Assembly: GCA_050248795.1 (NCBI GenBank)
Contig: JBFWRS010000002.1
Span: 62,001 to 126,000, forward strand
Origin: CAZTDU01 sp050248795
GTDB taxonomy: Bacteria > Pseudomonadota > Gammaproteobacteria > Burkholderiales > SG8-39
Direction of reading: 5' to 3'
Length of the DNA stretch: 64,000 nt
In this document: piece after piece, positions 24,103 through 32,591 of the stretch
Layout of the letters: every line of letters starts with the position of its first letter
Position numbering within the stretch: the stretch's first letter is position 1
Program-made: the position numbers and the translations under genes
Notes under the pieces: model-generated
Database searches by the model: none
What the model saw: the letters and a program-made list of their open reading frames with translations, nothing else
What the model was told of the DNA's origin: nothing

Positions 24103-25587
24103 CTACCGCGTGCGCGCGAGCATCACCCGCTCCAGGGCCTCGAAGGCGACATGAACGACCAGCGCGAGCCCCGCGGCCGGCAGCGCGCCGGCAAGCAGCA
24201 TGGTGTGATCGTTCAGCGCGAGGCCCTGCGCGATGCGCTCGCCGAAACCACCGGCACCGATGAACGCAGCGATGGTCGCGGTGCCGACATTGATGACCGC
24301 GGCAACCTTGACGCCGGCGAGGATCGTCGGCGCAGCCAGCGGCAGCTCGATGCGCAGCAGGATGTCGCCGCCGCGCAGGCCGAGCGCCAGCGCGGCGTTG
24401 CGCAGTCCCTGCGGCACCTGCACCAGTCCGGCATGCGTGTTGCGCGCGATCGGCAAGAGCGCATAGAGAAACAGCGCGATCAGTGCCGGCCAGATGCCGA
24501 TGGTGCCGGTGAGCGGCACCAGGAACGCCAGCAGCGCGAGCGACGGGATGGTCTGCACCAGGCCGGTGGCGAGCAGCACCGGCTGCGCCAGCCAGCGCAG
24601 CTTCGCCGCCGCGATGCCCAGGGGCACGCCGATTGCCGCGGCGGCGGCAAGCGATCCGCCCACCAGCCACGCATGCTCGGCGAGCAGCCGGCCGAAGTCG
24701 TCCGCGAACAGCGCCGCCGCGAGCGAACGCCGCGCAGCCGGCGCGGCGACATCGGCGCCAGACAGGTAAGCGGCGGCGACATCGGCGAAGGACTGCTTGT
24801 CGATCTCGGCGCGGGCGTTCAGGCCCACCATGGTGACCGCGTCGATGCGGCCCTCGAACCCGGCGAAGGCGGCGAAGGCCGCCGGAAAGCGCGCGGGCGC
24901 ATCGTCGCGATGCAGGATCACCGCATCGTAGGAGGGAAAGAACGCGCGGTCATCCGCCAGCACCGCGATGTCGTAGCGGGCGATCTTGGCGTCGGTGGAG
25001 TAGACGTCGATCGCGTCTATGCGGCGCGCGGCGAGCGCCTCGTAGGCAAGGCCATGGTCCAGGCCGCGCACCGCGCCATGCGGCAGCGCGTAGGCCTCGC
25101 GCAGGCCCGGCCAGCCGTCGCGACGGCCGAGAAACTCGTGGCCGAAGCCGAGCACCAGCGACGGATGCCGCGCCAGGTCCGACACCGTCCGTATGCGCAG
25201 CCGCTCGGCGTGCGCGCGGCGCATGCCGATGGCGTAGGTGTTGTTGAAGCCGAAGCGCACCGCGACCGCGAGGCCGTGCGGCGCGAGGCGCCGGTTCAGC
25301 GCCGGGATGTCCAGCCGTTCCTCGAGCTTGAGCATCTCGCGCGCGATGGTGCCGGTGTACTCGGGATAGGCGTCGATCGTCCCGGTGCGCAGCGCTTCCC
25401 AGAGGATCGCGGTGTTGCCGAGTCCCGGTTTGTGCTCGGCGCGCGTGCCGGCGCGCTCCGCCGCCTGCGCGAGCAGCTCGCCGAGGATGTACGACTCGGT
25501 GAAGCGCTTGGAACCGATGCGCAGCGCATCCTGCGCCAGCGCGGCGCCCGCCGCGGCGAGCAGCAGCGCGGCGAGGATCGCCCTCAC
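24103..25587 (-). CDS. Betaine/choline-type ABC binding protein fused to its permease
   Basis: A 494-residue fusion. A signal peptide (about 1-18) leads into an OpuC/OsmX-type binding domain (about 20-275) with IGSKRFTESYILGELLAQ and TGTIDAYPEYTGTI. The permease domain (about 300-490) has the binding-protein-dependent signature around AALALGLRGGDILLRIELPLA. Such proteins import glycine betaine, choline or related osmolytes. The matching ATPase (OpuCA/ProV type) is not present nearby. The start is GTG at 25587, overlapping the upstream ABC exporter by 4 bp. Confidence 0.85.
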   Translation of the reverse strand: MRAILAALLLAAAGAALAQDALRIGSKRFTESYILGELLAQAAERAGTRAEHKPGLGNTAILWEALRTGTIDAYPEYTGTIAREMLKLEERLDIPALNRRLAPHGLAVAVRFGFNNTYAIGMRRAHAERLRIRTVSDLARHPSLVLGFGHEFLGRRDGWPGLREAYALPHGAVRGLDHGLAYEALAARRIDAIDVYSTDAKIARYDIAVLADDRAFFPSYDAVILHRDDAPARFPAAFAAFAGFEGRIDAVTMVGLNARAEIDKQSFADVAAAYLSGADVAAPAARRSLAAALFADDFGRLLAEHAWLVGGSLAAAAAIGVPLGIAAAKLRWLAQPVLLATGLVQTIPSLALLAFLVPLTGTIGIWPALIALFLYALLPIARNTHAGLVQVPQGLRNAALALGLRGGDILLRIELPLAAPTILAGVKVAAVINVGTATIAAFIGAGGFGERIAQGLALNDHTMLLAGALPAAGLALVVHVAFEALERVMLARTR

Positions 25588-27380
25588 GCCGCCGCCTCGA
25601 GCCTCGGCGCGTCGGCGAGGAACTGCAGCCTGGCAAGGCTCGCGTACAGGCCGCCCTGGCGCATCAGTTCGGCATGCGAGCCTTCGGCGACGATGCGCCC
25701 GTGCTCCATGACGACGATGCGGTCGGCGTGCTGCACCGTGGCGAGGCGGTGCGCGATCACGAGCGTGGTGCGCCCGGCCTCGAGCGTCTCCAGCGCCTGC
25801 TGCACCATGCGCTCGCTTGCGGCATCGAGCGAACTCGTCGCCTCGTCCAGCAGCAGGATCGGCCGGTCGGCGAGCAGCGCGCGCGCGATCGACAGGCGCT
25901 GGCGCTGCCCGCCCGAGAGCGTGACGCCGCGCTCCCCGAGCAGCGTGTCGTATCCCTGCGGCAGCCGCTCGATGAACTCCGCCGCGAACGCGCGCTCGCA
26001 GGCCGCGCGCACCTCGGCCGCGCTCGCGTCGGGCCGGCCGTAGCGCACGTTGTCGGTGACGCTGGAGGCGAAGATCACCGGCTCCTGCGGTACGACGGCG
26101 ATGAGGGCGCGCAGCGCGCGCGGCTCGAACTCGCGCACGTCGATGCCGTTCACGCGCACCGCGCCGCGCTGCGGGTCGTAGAAGCGCAGCAGCAGCGCGA
26201 GCACCGTGGTCTTGCCGGCGCCCGAGGGCCCGACCAGCGCGACGCGTTCGCCAGCCGACACGCGCAGGGAGAAATCGGACAGCGCCGGCGTGTCCGGGCG
26301 CGCCGGGTAGGCGAAGCCCACCGCTTCGAAAGCGACCTCGCGCACCGCGGCAGGCGCCGCCGCCGGCGCTGCCGGCGCGACGATCTGCGGTGCGGTTTCC
26401 AGCAGTTCCATCAGGCGCTCGGTCGCCCCGGCCGCGCGCTGCAGGTCGCCATACACTTCCGAGATCGCCGCCACCGCGCCCGCGGCGACCGCGCAGTAGA
26501 AGACGAACGCGGAAAGGCTGCCTGCCGACAGGGTTCCCGCGAGCACGTCGCGGCCGCCGATCCACAGCACCACCGCGACGCCGCCGTAGATCACCAGCAT
26601 GACGAAGGCGATCAGCATCGCCTTGATGCCGATGCGCTCGACGCCGGACGCATGGGCGCGCTCGACCAGCACGCCGAAATCCCGCCGCGACGCGTCCTCG
26701 TGCGCGTACGACTGCACGGTGCGGATCTCGTGCAGCGCCTCGTCCGCGTGCACGCTGACGTCGGCGATGCGGTCCTGGTTCTCGCGCGAGTAGCGCCGCA
26801 CGCGCCGCCCGACGAACACCATCGCCGCCACCAGCACCGGCGCGAACGCGAGCACCACCAGCGTCAGCTTCAGGTTGGTGAGGAGCAGCAGCGCCACCGC
26901 GCCCACGAGCAGCAGCGCGTTCCTCACCGCCATCGAGAAGCCGAATCCGATCACGCCCTGCAGCAGCGTGGTGTCGTTGGTCAGCCGCGAGATCACCTCC
27001 GCGGTGCGGGCGCTCTCGAAGAACGAGGGCGCGAACGAAAGCACGTGGTTGAACACCGCGCGGCGGATGTCGGCGATCACGCGCTCGCCGGTGGTCATCA
27101 TCAGGTAGAAGCGCGCCCAGGTCGCCGCCGACAGCAGCACCGCAAGCCCGAGCACGCCGGCGAGCGCAAGGTCTAGGATGCGCTCGTCCGCCGCGCCGAA
27201 GCCGGCGTCGATGACATGGCGCAGCCCCTGGCCGAGCGCAAGCACGCACGACGCTGCGACCAGCAGCGACGCGATCGCGCCGGCGACGCGAGCCTTGTAC
27301 GGCGCGAGGAACCTGCCGAGCCTGAGGAACTGCGACCAGTCGCGGCTCGCGGGCCGCTCGGGAAGGTGTTCGGCGATCAT
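25584..27380 (-). CDS. ABC exporter, fused membrane and ATPase domains
   Basis: A 598-residue half-transporter of the MsbA/LmrA type. Six helices (about 20-320) are followed by an ATPase domain. Walker A is GPSGAGKT near residue 387, the signature is LSGGQRQRLSIARALL, Walker B is ILLLDEATSSLD, and the switch His is in IAHRLATVQHADRI. It should homodimerise in the inner membrane and export a lipid, peptide or drug. It lies 19 bp after the GGDEF gene and overlaps the binding protein-permease gene. The substrate is unknown. Confidence 0.87.
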   Translation of the reverse strand: MIAEHLPERPASRDWSQFLRLGRFLAPYKARVAGAIASLLVAASCVLALGQGLRHVIDAGFGAADERILDLALAGVLGLAVLLSAATWARFYLMMTTGERVIADIRRAVFNHVLSFAPSFFESARTAEVISRLTNDTTLLQGVIGFGFSMAVRNALLLVGAVALLLLTNLKLTLVVLAFAPVLVAAMVFVGRRVRRYSRENQDRIADVSVHADEALHEIRTVQSYAHEDASRRDFGVLVERAHASGVERIGIKAMLIAFVMLVIYGGVAVVLWIGGRDVLAGTLSAGSLSAFVFYCAVAAGAVAAISEVYGDLQRAAGATERLMELLETAPQIVAPAAPAAAPAAVREVAFEAVGFAYPARPDTPALSDFSLRVSAGERVALVGPSGAGKTTVLALLLRFYDPQRGAVRVNGIDVREFEPRALRALIAVVPQEPVIFASSVTDNVRYGRPDASAAEVRAACERAFAAEFIERLPQGYDTLLGERGVTLSGGQRQRLSIARALLADRPILLLDEATSSLDAASERMVQQALETLEAGRTTLVIAHRLATVQHADRIVVMEHGRIVAEGSHAELMRQGGLYASLARLQFLADAPRLEAAA

Positions 27381-27399
27381 GCCGAACCGATGTTACCCG

Positions 27400-30045
27400 C
27401 TAGCGGGAGTAGAAACGATAGTTGTTGCGGCCGAGCTGCTTCGCACGGTACATCGCCACGTCGGCGTTGCGCAGCAGCGCCTCGCCGTCGCCCGCATCGG
27501 CGGGAAACACCGAGATGCCGATCGAGGCGCCGATGCGGAACTCCTGCCCGTCGATGATGCACGGCGGGTCGAGCGCGCGCAGGATCTTCTCGGCGACGAC
27601 CTGGCAGTCGGCTTCGAGCGCGAGGTCCGGCATGACGACGACGAACTCGTCGCCTCCCTGGCGCGCCACGGTATCGGCCTTGCGCACGCAGCCGGCAAGG
27701 CGCCGCGACACCTCGCGCAGGACGGCGTCGCCGGCGCGATGGCCGAGCGTGTCGTTCACCTGCTTGAAATCGTCCAGGTCCACCAGCATCACGCCGACGC
27801 GCGCATCGCGGCGCTGCGCCAGGTACACCGCCTGCTTGAGGCGGTCGTCCAGCAGCCGGCGGTTCGGCAGGCCGGTGAGCGTGTCGTGGTAGGCGAGGAA
27901 GCGCACTTCCTCCTCCTGGCGCTTCGCCTGCGTGATGTCGCGCGATGCGCCGAGCATGCGCCTTGAGACGCCGTCGCGGCCGCGCATCAGCTTTCCTTCG
28001 GACGCCACCCAGCGCGTTTCCCCCGCCGGCGTGACGATGCGGAATTCGCACCTGTAACCATCGCCGGATTCGATGGCGCGCCGCCCGATCGCGTCGTAGC
28101 GCTCGCGGTCCTCCGGGTGCACGAGCGTACGCAGTTCCGGCCAGGCCGACGCGGGTTCGTCCTGCGCGCCGATCAGCCCCGAGGGATCTCGGCCCCACAG
28201 CACCGCGTCGGCGTCGATGTCCCACTCCCAGTAATACAGGTCGGCCGCGTCCGCCGCGAGGCGCAGTTTCTCCACGCTCTCGTGCAGCGCCGCGGCGGCG
28301 AGCCTCTGCTCGGTGATGTCGCGCGCGGTGCCGGTCGTGCCGACCGTCCTGCCGCGCGTGTCGCGCAGCGGAATCGCGTTGAACGACAGGTCCACGTGCG
28401 TGCCGTCGCGGCGCAGGTGGCGGGTCTCGTAGTCCTGCACGGACTCGCCCGCGAGGACGCGCCCGAACACCGCAATGTCCCGGTCCATCACCTCCGGCGC
28501 GACCCGCTCGCGCATCGGCGTGCCGAGCAGCTCGGCGGGCTCGAAGCCGTAGATCCTGCGCGACGCCGCGGCGTTGAGGTAGGACCAGTTGCCATCCGCG
28601 TCGCTGGTCCAGATCAGGTCGTTCGAGGTCTCGACGAGGTTGCGGTACATCGCCTCGCTGCGCTTCAGCCGCGCCTCGGCCTCGCGCCGCTCGGCGATGT
28701 CCATGAAGGCAAGCACCGCGGATTCGCGCGGCGCGGCCGGGTTCGCCGCCCGCATCTGCATGTGCACCCACGCCTTCGAGCCGTCCTTCCTGCGCAGCGG
28801 CCCGTCGATCTCGAACACGCCGCCCGAGCCCAGCTTGTCGTAGAAATCGACGCCCTGGCGCCAGTACTCGTCGCTGTAGTAGATGTCGCGCACCGATCGG
28901 CCGGCCAGCTCGCCCGGCCCGTAGCCCAGCATGCGCTCCAGCAGCGGGTTGCAGCGCTCGATGATGCGGTCCCTGAGGAAGGCCACGCCGACCGGCAGCG
29001 TATCCAGCATCAGGTTCTCCTCGGCGAGCAGCGCCAGGTACGCCTGCTGCGCGCGCTTCAGTTCGCTGATGTCGGTGAACATGCTCACCGACCCGCCGGC
29101 GCGCGTGCGCTCGAAGCGCCCCTGCAACCAGCGGCCGTCGCTCACCTGGAGGACGCGCGACGACCCCCCCGGCAGCCGCCGCCGCGCGATGCGCTCCTCG
29201 AACCAGGACTCGAACGCCTCGGCGGGCGCTGCCGGCATCTCGACCGCGTACGCGGCGCGCGCGATGTCGCGATAGGGAACGCCGGCCAGTTCGCCGGCCG
29301 CGCGGCCGTCGCCGTAGGTGCGCGCGTAGGTATCGTTGCACAGCACCAGGCGGTCGGCGTCGTCGTACACAGCGATGCCCTCGGGAAAACTCTCGATCGC
29401 GTCGCGCAGTCGCGCTTCGCTCTCGGCAAGCCTTGCCGACAGCGCCTCGTTGCTCATCCGGGTGCGCAGCATGCTGATGAAGTTGGCGTGTATGCCGCGG
29501 TAGACCCAGGACGCGACCGCGGCGAACACCACGACCATCATCGCCAGCAGCTGGTAGCTGCGGCCCGGCTGCGAGGCGAGCAGCAGGATCACCGCGCCGA
29601 GCGGCAGCGCAATGAAGGCGATGAACGCCGGCATGCTGGCGCCGTAGACGCCGATCGCGCCGAGGCCGCTGCCGACGACGATGAACACCAGCACGGTCTG
29701 CATCAACGGGTCGCTGAGGGGAAAGAACACGAACGCCGCCGCGGCCCAAAGCGCGCCGCCCGCCAGCGCGCCCAGGCAGAAGCGCCGTTCCCAGAGCGCC
29801 GGCACGCGCTCGTCGGCCGCCGCGCGCGCGTAGCGCCAGTGCAGCAGCACCCGGGCGAGCGTGGTCGCCACCACCGCAAGCAGCCACGCCTGCAGCGCGC
29901 CTGCGGTAAGCGGCCCCCACAGGACGAGCGCGAACAGCGCGGCGATCGCCAGCGTCGTCGCGTAAGCGGGCCTGGCGAATCGATACAGGGTGTCGACGCG
30001 CGCCTGCTCGAGCCTTGCGTCGTCGTGCCGGGTCGCGGATTCCAT
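27400..30045 (-). CDS. Membrane-bound multi-PAS diguanylate cyclase
   Basis: An 881-residue sensor. The N-terminal region (about 25-175) has several helices. At least four PAS/PAC units follow (about 200-330, 335-455, 460-585, 595-715), the last two with the clear ARDITEQR and SRDITQAKR ends. The C-terminal GGDEF domain has an intact active site (RQGGDEF near 797) preceded at the right distance by an RxxD inhibitory site (RKAD). It should make cyclic di-GMP and be feedback inhibited. There is no EAL domain. The ATG at 30045 gives a complete membrane domain. Confidence 0.9.
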   Translation of the reverse strand: MESATRHDDARLEQARVDTLYRFARPAYATTLAIAALFALVLWGPLTAGALQAWLLAVVATTLARVLLHWRYARAAADERVPALWERRFCLGALAGGALWAAAAFVFFPLSDPLMQTVLVFIVVGSGLGAIGVYGASMPAFIAFIALPLGAVILLLASQPGRSYQLLAMMVVVFAAVASWVYRGIHANFISMLRTRMSNEALSARLAESEARLRDAIESFPEGIAVYDDADRLVLCNDTYARTYGDGRAAGELAGVPYRDIARAAYAVEMPAAPAEAFESWFEERIARRRLPGGSSRVLQVSDGRWLQGRFERTRAGGSVSMFTDISELKRAQQAYLALLAEENLMLDTLPVGVAFLRDRIIERCNPLLERMLGYGPGELAGRSVRDIYYSDEYWRQGVDFYDKLGSGGVFEIDGPLRRKDGSKAWVHMQMRAANPAAPRESAVLAFMDIAERREAEARLKRSEAMYRNLVETSNDLIWTSDADGNWSYLNAAASRRIYGFEPAELLGTPMRERVAPEVMDRDIAVFGRVLAGESVQDYETRHLRRDGTHVDLSFNAIPLRDTRGRTVGTTGTARDITEQRLAAAALHESVEKLRLAADAADLYYWEWDIDADAVLWGRDPSGLIGAQDEPASAWPELRTLVHPEDRERYDAIGRRAIESGDGYRCEFRIVTPAGETRWVASEGKLMRGRDGVSRRMLGASRDITQAKRQEEEVRFLAYHDTLTGLPNRRLLDDRLKQAVYLAQRRDARVGVMLVDLDDFKQVNDTLGHRAGDAVLREVSRRLAGCVRKADTVARQGGDEFVVVMPDLALEADCQVVAEKILRALDPPCIIDGQEFRIGASIGISVFPADAGDGEALLRNADVAMYRAKQLGRNNYRFYSR

Positions 30046-30149
30046 GCTGGCGCAGACTCTATGCCAAGGCGCCGCGACAAACGAGCGGTTTGCGCACGCC
30101 GCTGACCAACTCTTGCAATGTGGTGAGCGCGGCTGTGGCGTGCCGGCTG

Positions 30150-31364
30150 CTACGCCAGGGCCGCGTCGACGAGCTGGATCCAGTGGCGCACCGGCAGCTG
30201 CGCTTCTGCCTGCAGGTGCGTCAGGCAGCCGATGTTCGCGGTGACCATGCATGCGGGCATGCCGCTCGCCAGCGCATTCAGCTTGCGCGTGCGCAGTTCG
30301 GCGGCCAGCGACGGCTGCAGGATCGAGTAGGCGCCCGCCGAGCCGCAGCACAGGTGCGCGTCCGGCACCGCCGTGAGCTCGTGGCCGATCCTCGCAAGGA
30401 TCGCCTCGACCTTGCCGCGCAACTGTTGCGCGTGCTGCAGCGTGCAGGGCGAGTGGAACGCCAGCTTGCCGCGACCGGCGCCTGCAGGCAACGCGTCGGG
30501 CGGCACCACCTCGCACAGGTCGCGCGTCATCGCGCTGACGCGTGCGGCCTTGTCGCGGTAGGCCGGATCGCCCGCCAGCAGGTGGCCGTACTCGCGCACC
30601 GTCGCGCCGCAGCCGCTGGCGGTCATGACGACGGCCTCGATGCCCCCGGTCTCGATGAGCGGCCACCACGCGTCGATCAACGCGCGCATCTGCTGCATGC
30701 CCGCCTGCTGCTCGTTCAGGTGGAACCGCACCGCGCCGCAGCAGCCCGCATCGGCCGCCTGGACGAGCGACACGCCGATGCGGTCGAGCACGCGCGCGGC
30801 CGCCGCGTTTATGGCCGGCGCCAGCGCGGGTTGCACGCAGCCTGCGAGCACGAGCATGCGCCGCGCGTGCCGCGGTGCCGGCCAGTCGCCCGACGCCTCG
30901 GCGCGCGCGGGAATCCTGCGCTGCAGCGATGCCGGCAGCAGCGGCCTGGCGAGCTGCCCCGCAGTCAGCGCGGCGGCAAACAGCCCGCTGCGCGGCAGCG
31001 CGTACGACAGCAGCGCGCGCTTCGCGCGATCCCAGGCGCCGCGCGAGGTGCGCGCCTCGACGAAGCCGCGGCCGATGTCGGCCAGCCGGCCGTAGCGCAC
31101 GCCTGACGGACAGGTGGTCTCGCAGGCGCGGCAGGTGAGGCAGCGGTCCAGGTGCAGTCGCGTCTTCGGCGTCACCGGCGCGCCTTCCAGCGCCTGCTTG
31201 ATCAGGTAGATGCGGCCGCGCGGGCCGTCCAGTTCGTCGCCGAGCAGCTGGTACGTGGGGCAGGTGGCCGTGCAGAAGCCGCAATGCACGCACTTGCGCA
31301 GGATGCCCTCGGCCTCCCGGCCCTCCGGGGTATCGCGCAGTTCGGCAACCAGGTTGGTCTGCAT
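30150..31364 (-). CDS. glcF: Glycolate oxidase iron-sulfur subunit
   Basis: A 404-residue protein with two ferredoxin-like cysteine sets (CVHCGFCTATCP at about 25-36 and CLTCRACETTCP) and two CCG domains (DAGCCGAVRF and HLCCGSAG). It passes electrons from GlcD/GlcE to the quinone pool when glycolate is oxidised to glyoxylate. The gap of 153 bp to glcE is long for this otherwise tight cluster and contains an opposing small ORF. Confidence 0.93.
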   Translation of the reverse strand: MQTNLVAELRDTPEGREAEGILRKCVHCGFCTATCPTYQLLGDELDGPRGRIYLIKQALEGAPVTPKTRLHLDRCLTCRACETTCPSGVRYGRLADIGRGFVEARTSRGAWDRAKRALLSYALPRSGLFAAALTAGQLARPLLPASLQRRIPARAEASGDWPAPRHARRMLVLAGCVQPALAPAINAAAARVLDRIGVSLVQAADAGCCGAVRFHLNEQQAGMQQMRALIDAWWPLIETGGIEAVVMTASGCGATVREYGHLLAGDPAYRDKAARVSAMTRDLCEVVPPDALPAGAGRGKLAFHSPCTLQHAQQLRGKVEAILARIGHELTAVPDAHLCCGSAGAYSILQPSLAAELRTRKLNALASGMPACMVTANIGCLTHLQAEAQLPVRHWIQLVDAALA

Positions 31365-31384
31365 CTGCTCGCTATACTGCGGCC

Positions 31385-31588
31385 ATGAAGGCCGTGTTCT
31401 GGCTGTTCGTTTTCGGCGCGGTGGCGGGCATCGCGATCCTCGTGCTGCAGCTCAGGCGCCGCTGGCTCGCACGCAAGGAAGCTGAGGAGGCTCGCGCCAT
31501 GATGGTCATCGCCGAGGTCATGCGCGCCCGGGCCCCGGGTAAAGACGGCCCGGGTTCAGGATCCCCGCCGGGTCGAAAACAGCCTTGA
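31385..31588 (+). CDS. Possible small membrane protein between glcF and glcE
   Basis: A 67-residue frame with one N-terminal helix (about residues 3-23) followed by a charged Arg/Glu-rich stretch. Its ATG lies 20 bp from the divergent glcF start and its last 71 bases overlap the 3' end of glcE on the other strand. TATACT at 31373-31378 could be a -10 box giving a leaderless mRNA; there is no ribosome site. It looks more protein-like than the usual antisense frames (no Arg/His/Gln excess in the first 50 residues), but it may be spurious. Confidence 0.35.
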   Translation: MKAVFWLFVFGAVAGIAILVLQLRRRWLARKEAEEARAMMVIAEVMRARAPGKDGPGSGSPPGRKQP

Positions 31589-32591
31589 GCTCGTGGTGCA
31601 GGCGCGCCAGTACCGGCGGCAGCGGCGCGAACGCGTCTGCCCGCCGTGTGGCGCCGCGGAACAGCGTCGCGTGCCCGCCCGTGCGCTGCGCTGCGGCGCG
31701 CACCGTTTCGGTGTCGGCGCTGGTGCGCACCCAGCGCAAGGCGCCTCCCCATTCGCTCAGCCGGTCCCCTGGCAGCTCTATCGGCGGCGCGTTCGAGGGC
31801 ACCGACAGGCGCCACAGCGGCGCGGCACCGGCGAAGAACGCATGCGTGTGCTCGCGGATGCCGAGCCAGAACCTTTCGGACGCCGCGCCTTCGATGCGCT
31901 CGCCGCCGATCCTTTCGCTGGCGGCACGCAGCGCGCTTTCGGCGCCCGACAGCCGCACCGACAGCTCGCCATCGCGCCACACCGTGGCGCTCAGCGGCAA
32001 CGGCGTTCCCGCCCAGCGGTTCATCTGCTCCAGCGCCTTCGCTTCCGGCATCTCGAGCGTCAGCGTCATTTCCTGCGCCGGCCGCGGCAGCACCTTCAGC
32101 GATACCTCGAGGATCAGCCCCAGCGTGCCCAGCGATCCGGCAAGCAGCCGCGACACGTCGTAGCCGGCAACGTTCTTCATCACCTGCCCGCCGAAGGCCA
32201 GGTCGCGCCCCCGGCCATCGATGATGCGCGCGCCAAGGACGAAATCGCGCACCGCGCCAGCACTCGCGCGGCGCGGCCCGGACAGCCCGGCCGCGACGCA
32301 GCCGCCCAGCGTCGCGCCGGCGCCGAAATGCGGCGGCTCGAAAGGCAGCATCTGGCGCTCGCGCTCGAGCACCGCGTCGATCTCGGCGAGCGGCGTGCCG
32401 CAGCGCGCGGTAAGCACCAGCTCGGTCGGCTCGTAGCTCACCAGCCCGGCGTAGGTACGCACGTCGAGCGGTTCGCCCTGCGGCTCGCCGCCGTAGAAAT
32501 CCTTGCTGCCGCCGCCGCGCAGGCATAGCGGCGTGCCGTTGCCGGCAGCGTCCCGGATGCGCCCGGCAAACCCGGCGGCGATCGCGTCCAT
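31518..32591 (-). CDS. glcE: Glycolate oxidase FAD-binding subunit
   Basis: A 357-residue FAD-binding subunit of the type-4 oxidase family. The FAD loop LRGGGSKDFYG is at about residues 24-34 and GATLGGCVAAGLSGPRR near 92-108. The C-terminal PAGILNPGRLYP is typical. The start shares one base with the glcD stop (TGATG), so D and E are coupled. Confidence 0.93.
   Translation of the reverse strand: MDAIAAGFAGRIRDAAGNGTPLCLRGGGSKDFYGGEPQGEPLDVRTYAGLVSYEPTELVLTARCGTPLAEIDAVLERERQMLPFEPPHFGAGATLGGCVAAGLSGPRRASAGAVRDFVLGARIIDGRGRDLAFGGQVMKNVAGYDVSRLLAGSLGTLGLILEVSLKVLPRPAQEMTLTLEMPEAKALEQMNRWAGTPLPLSATVWRDGELSVRLSGAESALRAASERIGGERIEGAASERFWLGIREHTHAFFAGAAPLWRLSVPSNAPPIELPGDRLSEWGGALRWVRTSADTETVRAAAQRTGGHATLFRGATRRADAFAPLPPVLARLHHELKAVFDPAGILNPGRLYPGPGRA

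Noticed and set aside
20565..27176. Long plus-strand open frames across the pnt, ABC transporter and lutC genes
   Set aside because: They are shadows of minus-strand genes that have clear domains, ribosome sites and coupled starts; the shadow proteins are low-complexity and charged.
12244..27380. Identical run of about 19 bases at the starts of the first D subunit (near 12245) and the ABC exporter (near 27362), both giving MIAEHLP
   Set aside because: Flanking bases and proteins are unrelated, and no repeat element or other copy is seen; probably chance.
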